Below are positions 5,087 to 5,478 of a stretch of 5,478 nt of DNA, piece after piece. The stretch is from Atribacterota bacterium. GTDB taxonomy: Bacteria; Atribacterota; Phoenicimicrobiia; Phoenicimicrobiales; Phoenicimicrobiaceae. The notes under the pieces were generated by a model that saw only the letters and a program-made list of their open reading frames with translations, ran no database searches and was not told the DNA's origin. Position numbers and translations under genes: made by a program. The stretch lies in NCBI GenBank assembly GCA_030666935.1, contig DAOUWX010000137.1, forward strand, positions 1 through 5,478. The letters run 5' to 3'. Each line of letters starts with the position of its first letter. The stretch's first letter is position 1.

Positions 5087-5100
5087 AGCGTAGAGCGTAG
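5087..5100. repeat. Heptamer pair AGCGTAG (inverted ATACGCT family)
   Basis: Two exact tandem copies of AGCGTAG, the reverse complement CTACGCT being one base from the ATACGCT unit found after infB. It thus appears as the opposite orientation of that family. Confidence 0.55.
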
Positions 5101-5102
5101 AG

Positions 5103-5158
5103 TATATTAGTTATCCAGTTAACCGGTTAACTGGTTAACTGGATAATTGTCTAATATA
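5103..5158. repeat. Long inverted repeat built of octamers
   Basis: TTATCCAGTTAACC (5111-5124) pairs perfectly over 14 bp with GGTTAACTGGATAA (5133-5146) around an 8-nt loop. After a 4-nt one-sided bulge, TATATTAG (5103-5110) pairs with CTAATATA (5151-5158). The inner part is also four octamers in phase (TTATCCAG, TTAACCGG, TTAACTGG, TTAACTGG), a variant of the unit in the other gaps. On the minus strand it begins 38 nt after the mtaB stop, but no T-run follows, so it is not a standard intrinsic terminator. Confidence 0.75.
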
Positions 5159-5196
5159 TCGTAAAAAGAATAAAGGGAAAAGAAAAATAGTAAAAT

Positions 5197-5478
5197 TTAA
5201 ATTGAAGAGATGATATATTCAGAACTGATTTGCTTTAATTTGACACTAACTATTTCACCTTTTTTACCGGCAAAATCTGGAATTATCACTTTAATATAAT
5301 TATTTGTAATGCCACGGGAATAGATTCTTCCTTCTTTGTCATTTATCTCATCTTCGATCAATATTTCAGCAATCGAATTGAGGAATGTTTTTTGAAAATC
5401 ATTAAATAATTCTTTAGATAGATCTTGTAATTTTTTACTTCTTTCTTTTTTGGTTCTATTATCTATTTTTTTTGGCAT
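5197..5478 (-). CDS. mtaB: MtaB-type tRNA methylthiotransferase, C-terminal end
   Basis: The last 93 codons of a gene that enters from the right edge. The first visible codon is ATG, but it is probably internal: the stretch MPKKIDNRTKKERSKKL resembles the K-M-P-x-Q-V segment and basic helix that connect the radical SAM domain to the TRAM domain in methylthiotransferases. A TRAM-like beta domain follows (about visible residues 33-90), with ILIEDEI (40-46) and the characteristic GITNNYIKVIIP (56-67), then GEIVSVKLKQI. This pattern fits MtaB, which converts t6A to ms2t6A at position 37 of tRNAs, better than MiaB or RimO. The radical SAM CxxxCxxC motif is outside the window, so the catalytic half cannot be seen. 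If the ATG were a real start, the gene would be a stand-alone TRAM-like protein of 93 residues, which I consider less likely. Confidence 0.72.
   Translation of the reverse strand: MPKKIDNRTKKERSKKLQDLSKELFNDFQKTFLNSIAEILIEDEINDKEGRIYSRGITNNYIKVIIPDFAGKKGEIVSVKLKQISSEYIISSI

Larger units (their letters stand above)
4839..5196. other. 358-nt mtaB-nusA spacer: promoter, leader, repeats
   Basis: No gene is seen here. From mtaB towards nusA the gap contains a T-rich tract on the minus strand, a long inverted repeat made of octamers (5103-5158), inverted AGCGTAG heptamers, AGTATCG heptamer pairs, an extended -10 promoter (4967-4995), a strong leader hairpin (4905-4933) and the nusA Shine-Dalgarno region. 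The usual rimP gene is absent. Confidence 0.75.

Noticed and set aside
5197..5478. Complete stand-alone 93-residue gene
   Set aside because: The reading frame reaches the window edge and the sequence matches the linker and TRAM end of a methylthiotransferase, so the first Met is most likely internal.

Overview
The window is an AT-rich, low-GC bacterial stretch in which every supported gene lies on the minus strand, so transcription runs from high to low coordinates. In that direction the order is: the C-terminal end of an MtaB-type tRNA methylthiotransferase, nusA, ylxR, infB, ylxP (DUF503), rbfA, and the first 36 codons of an nrnA-type DHH phosphoesterase. This is the classical nusA-infB operon in a Firmicutes-like arrangement. 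Two usual members are missing: ylxQ, normally between ylxR and infB, and rimP, normally directly upstream of nusA. The proteins are Lys-, Ile- and Asn-rich. Gene order, AT content and the unusual intergenic DNA suggest a low-GC, possibly uncultured lineage. Atribacterota-like is one guess, but the sequence does not settle the phylum.

The genes form one functional unit around transcription-translation coupling. NusA acts on RNA polymerase pausing and termination. YlxR is linked to RNase P. IF2 recruits initiator tRNA and joins the subunits. RbfA matures the 30S subunit. NrnA clears very short RNAs, and the upstream MtaB-like enzyme modifies tRNA. A well-formed extended -10 promoter, then a strong hairpin, then a Shine-Dalgarno site precede nusA, so the operon probably starts about 120 nt upstream of nusA. 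Weaker candidate internal promoters precede infB and ylxP.

The unusual part is the spacer DNA. For an operon the gaps are long (358, 87, 339, 254 and 98 nt) and are largely filled with short degenerate tandem repeats. An 8-bp unit close to TTAACCAA or TTTACCAA (plus strand) occurs in phase in four gaps, with a related TTAACYGG form in a fifth array in the mtaB-nusA gap. Three 7-bp families (ATACGCT, TTCTGWC, AGTATCG) recur in the longer gaps, and the infB-ylxP gap also holds two imperfect palindromes ending in AATGACA. The octamers appear to supply parts of expression signals: the rbfA Shine-Dalgarno core and a candidate infB -35 box both lie inside repeat units. I see no defence system, transposase, CRISPR array, tRNA or rRNA.
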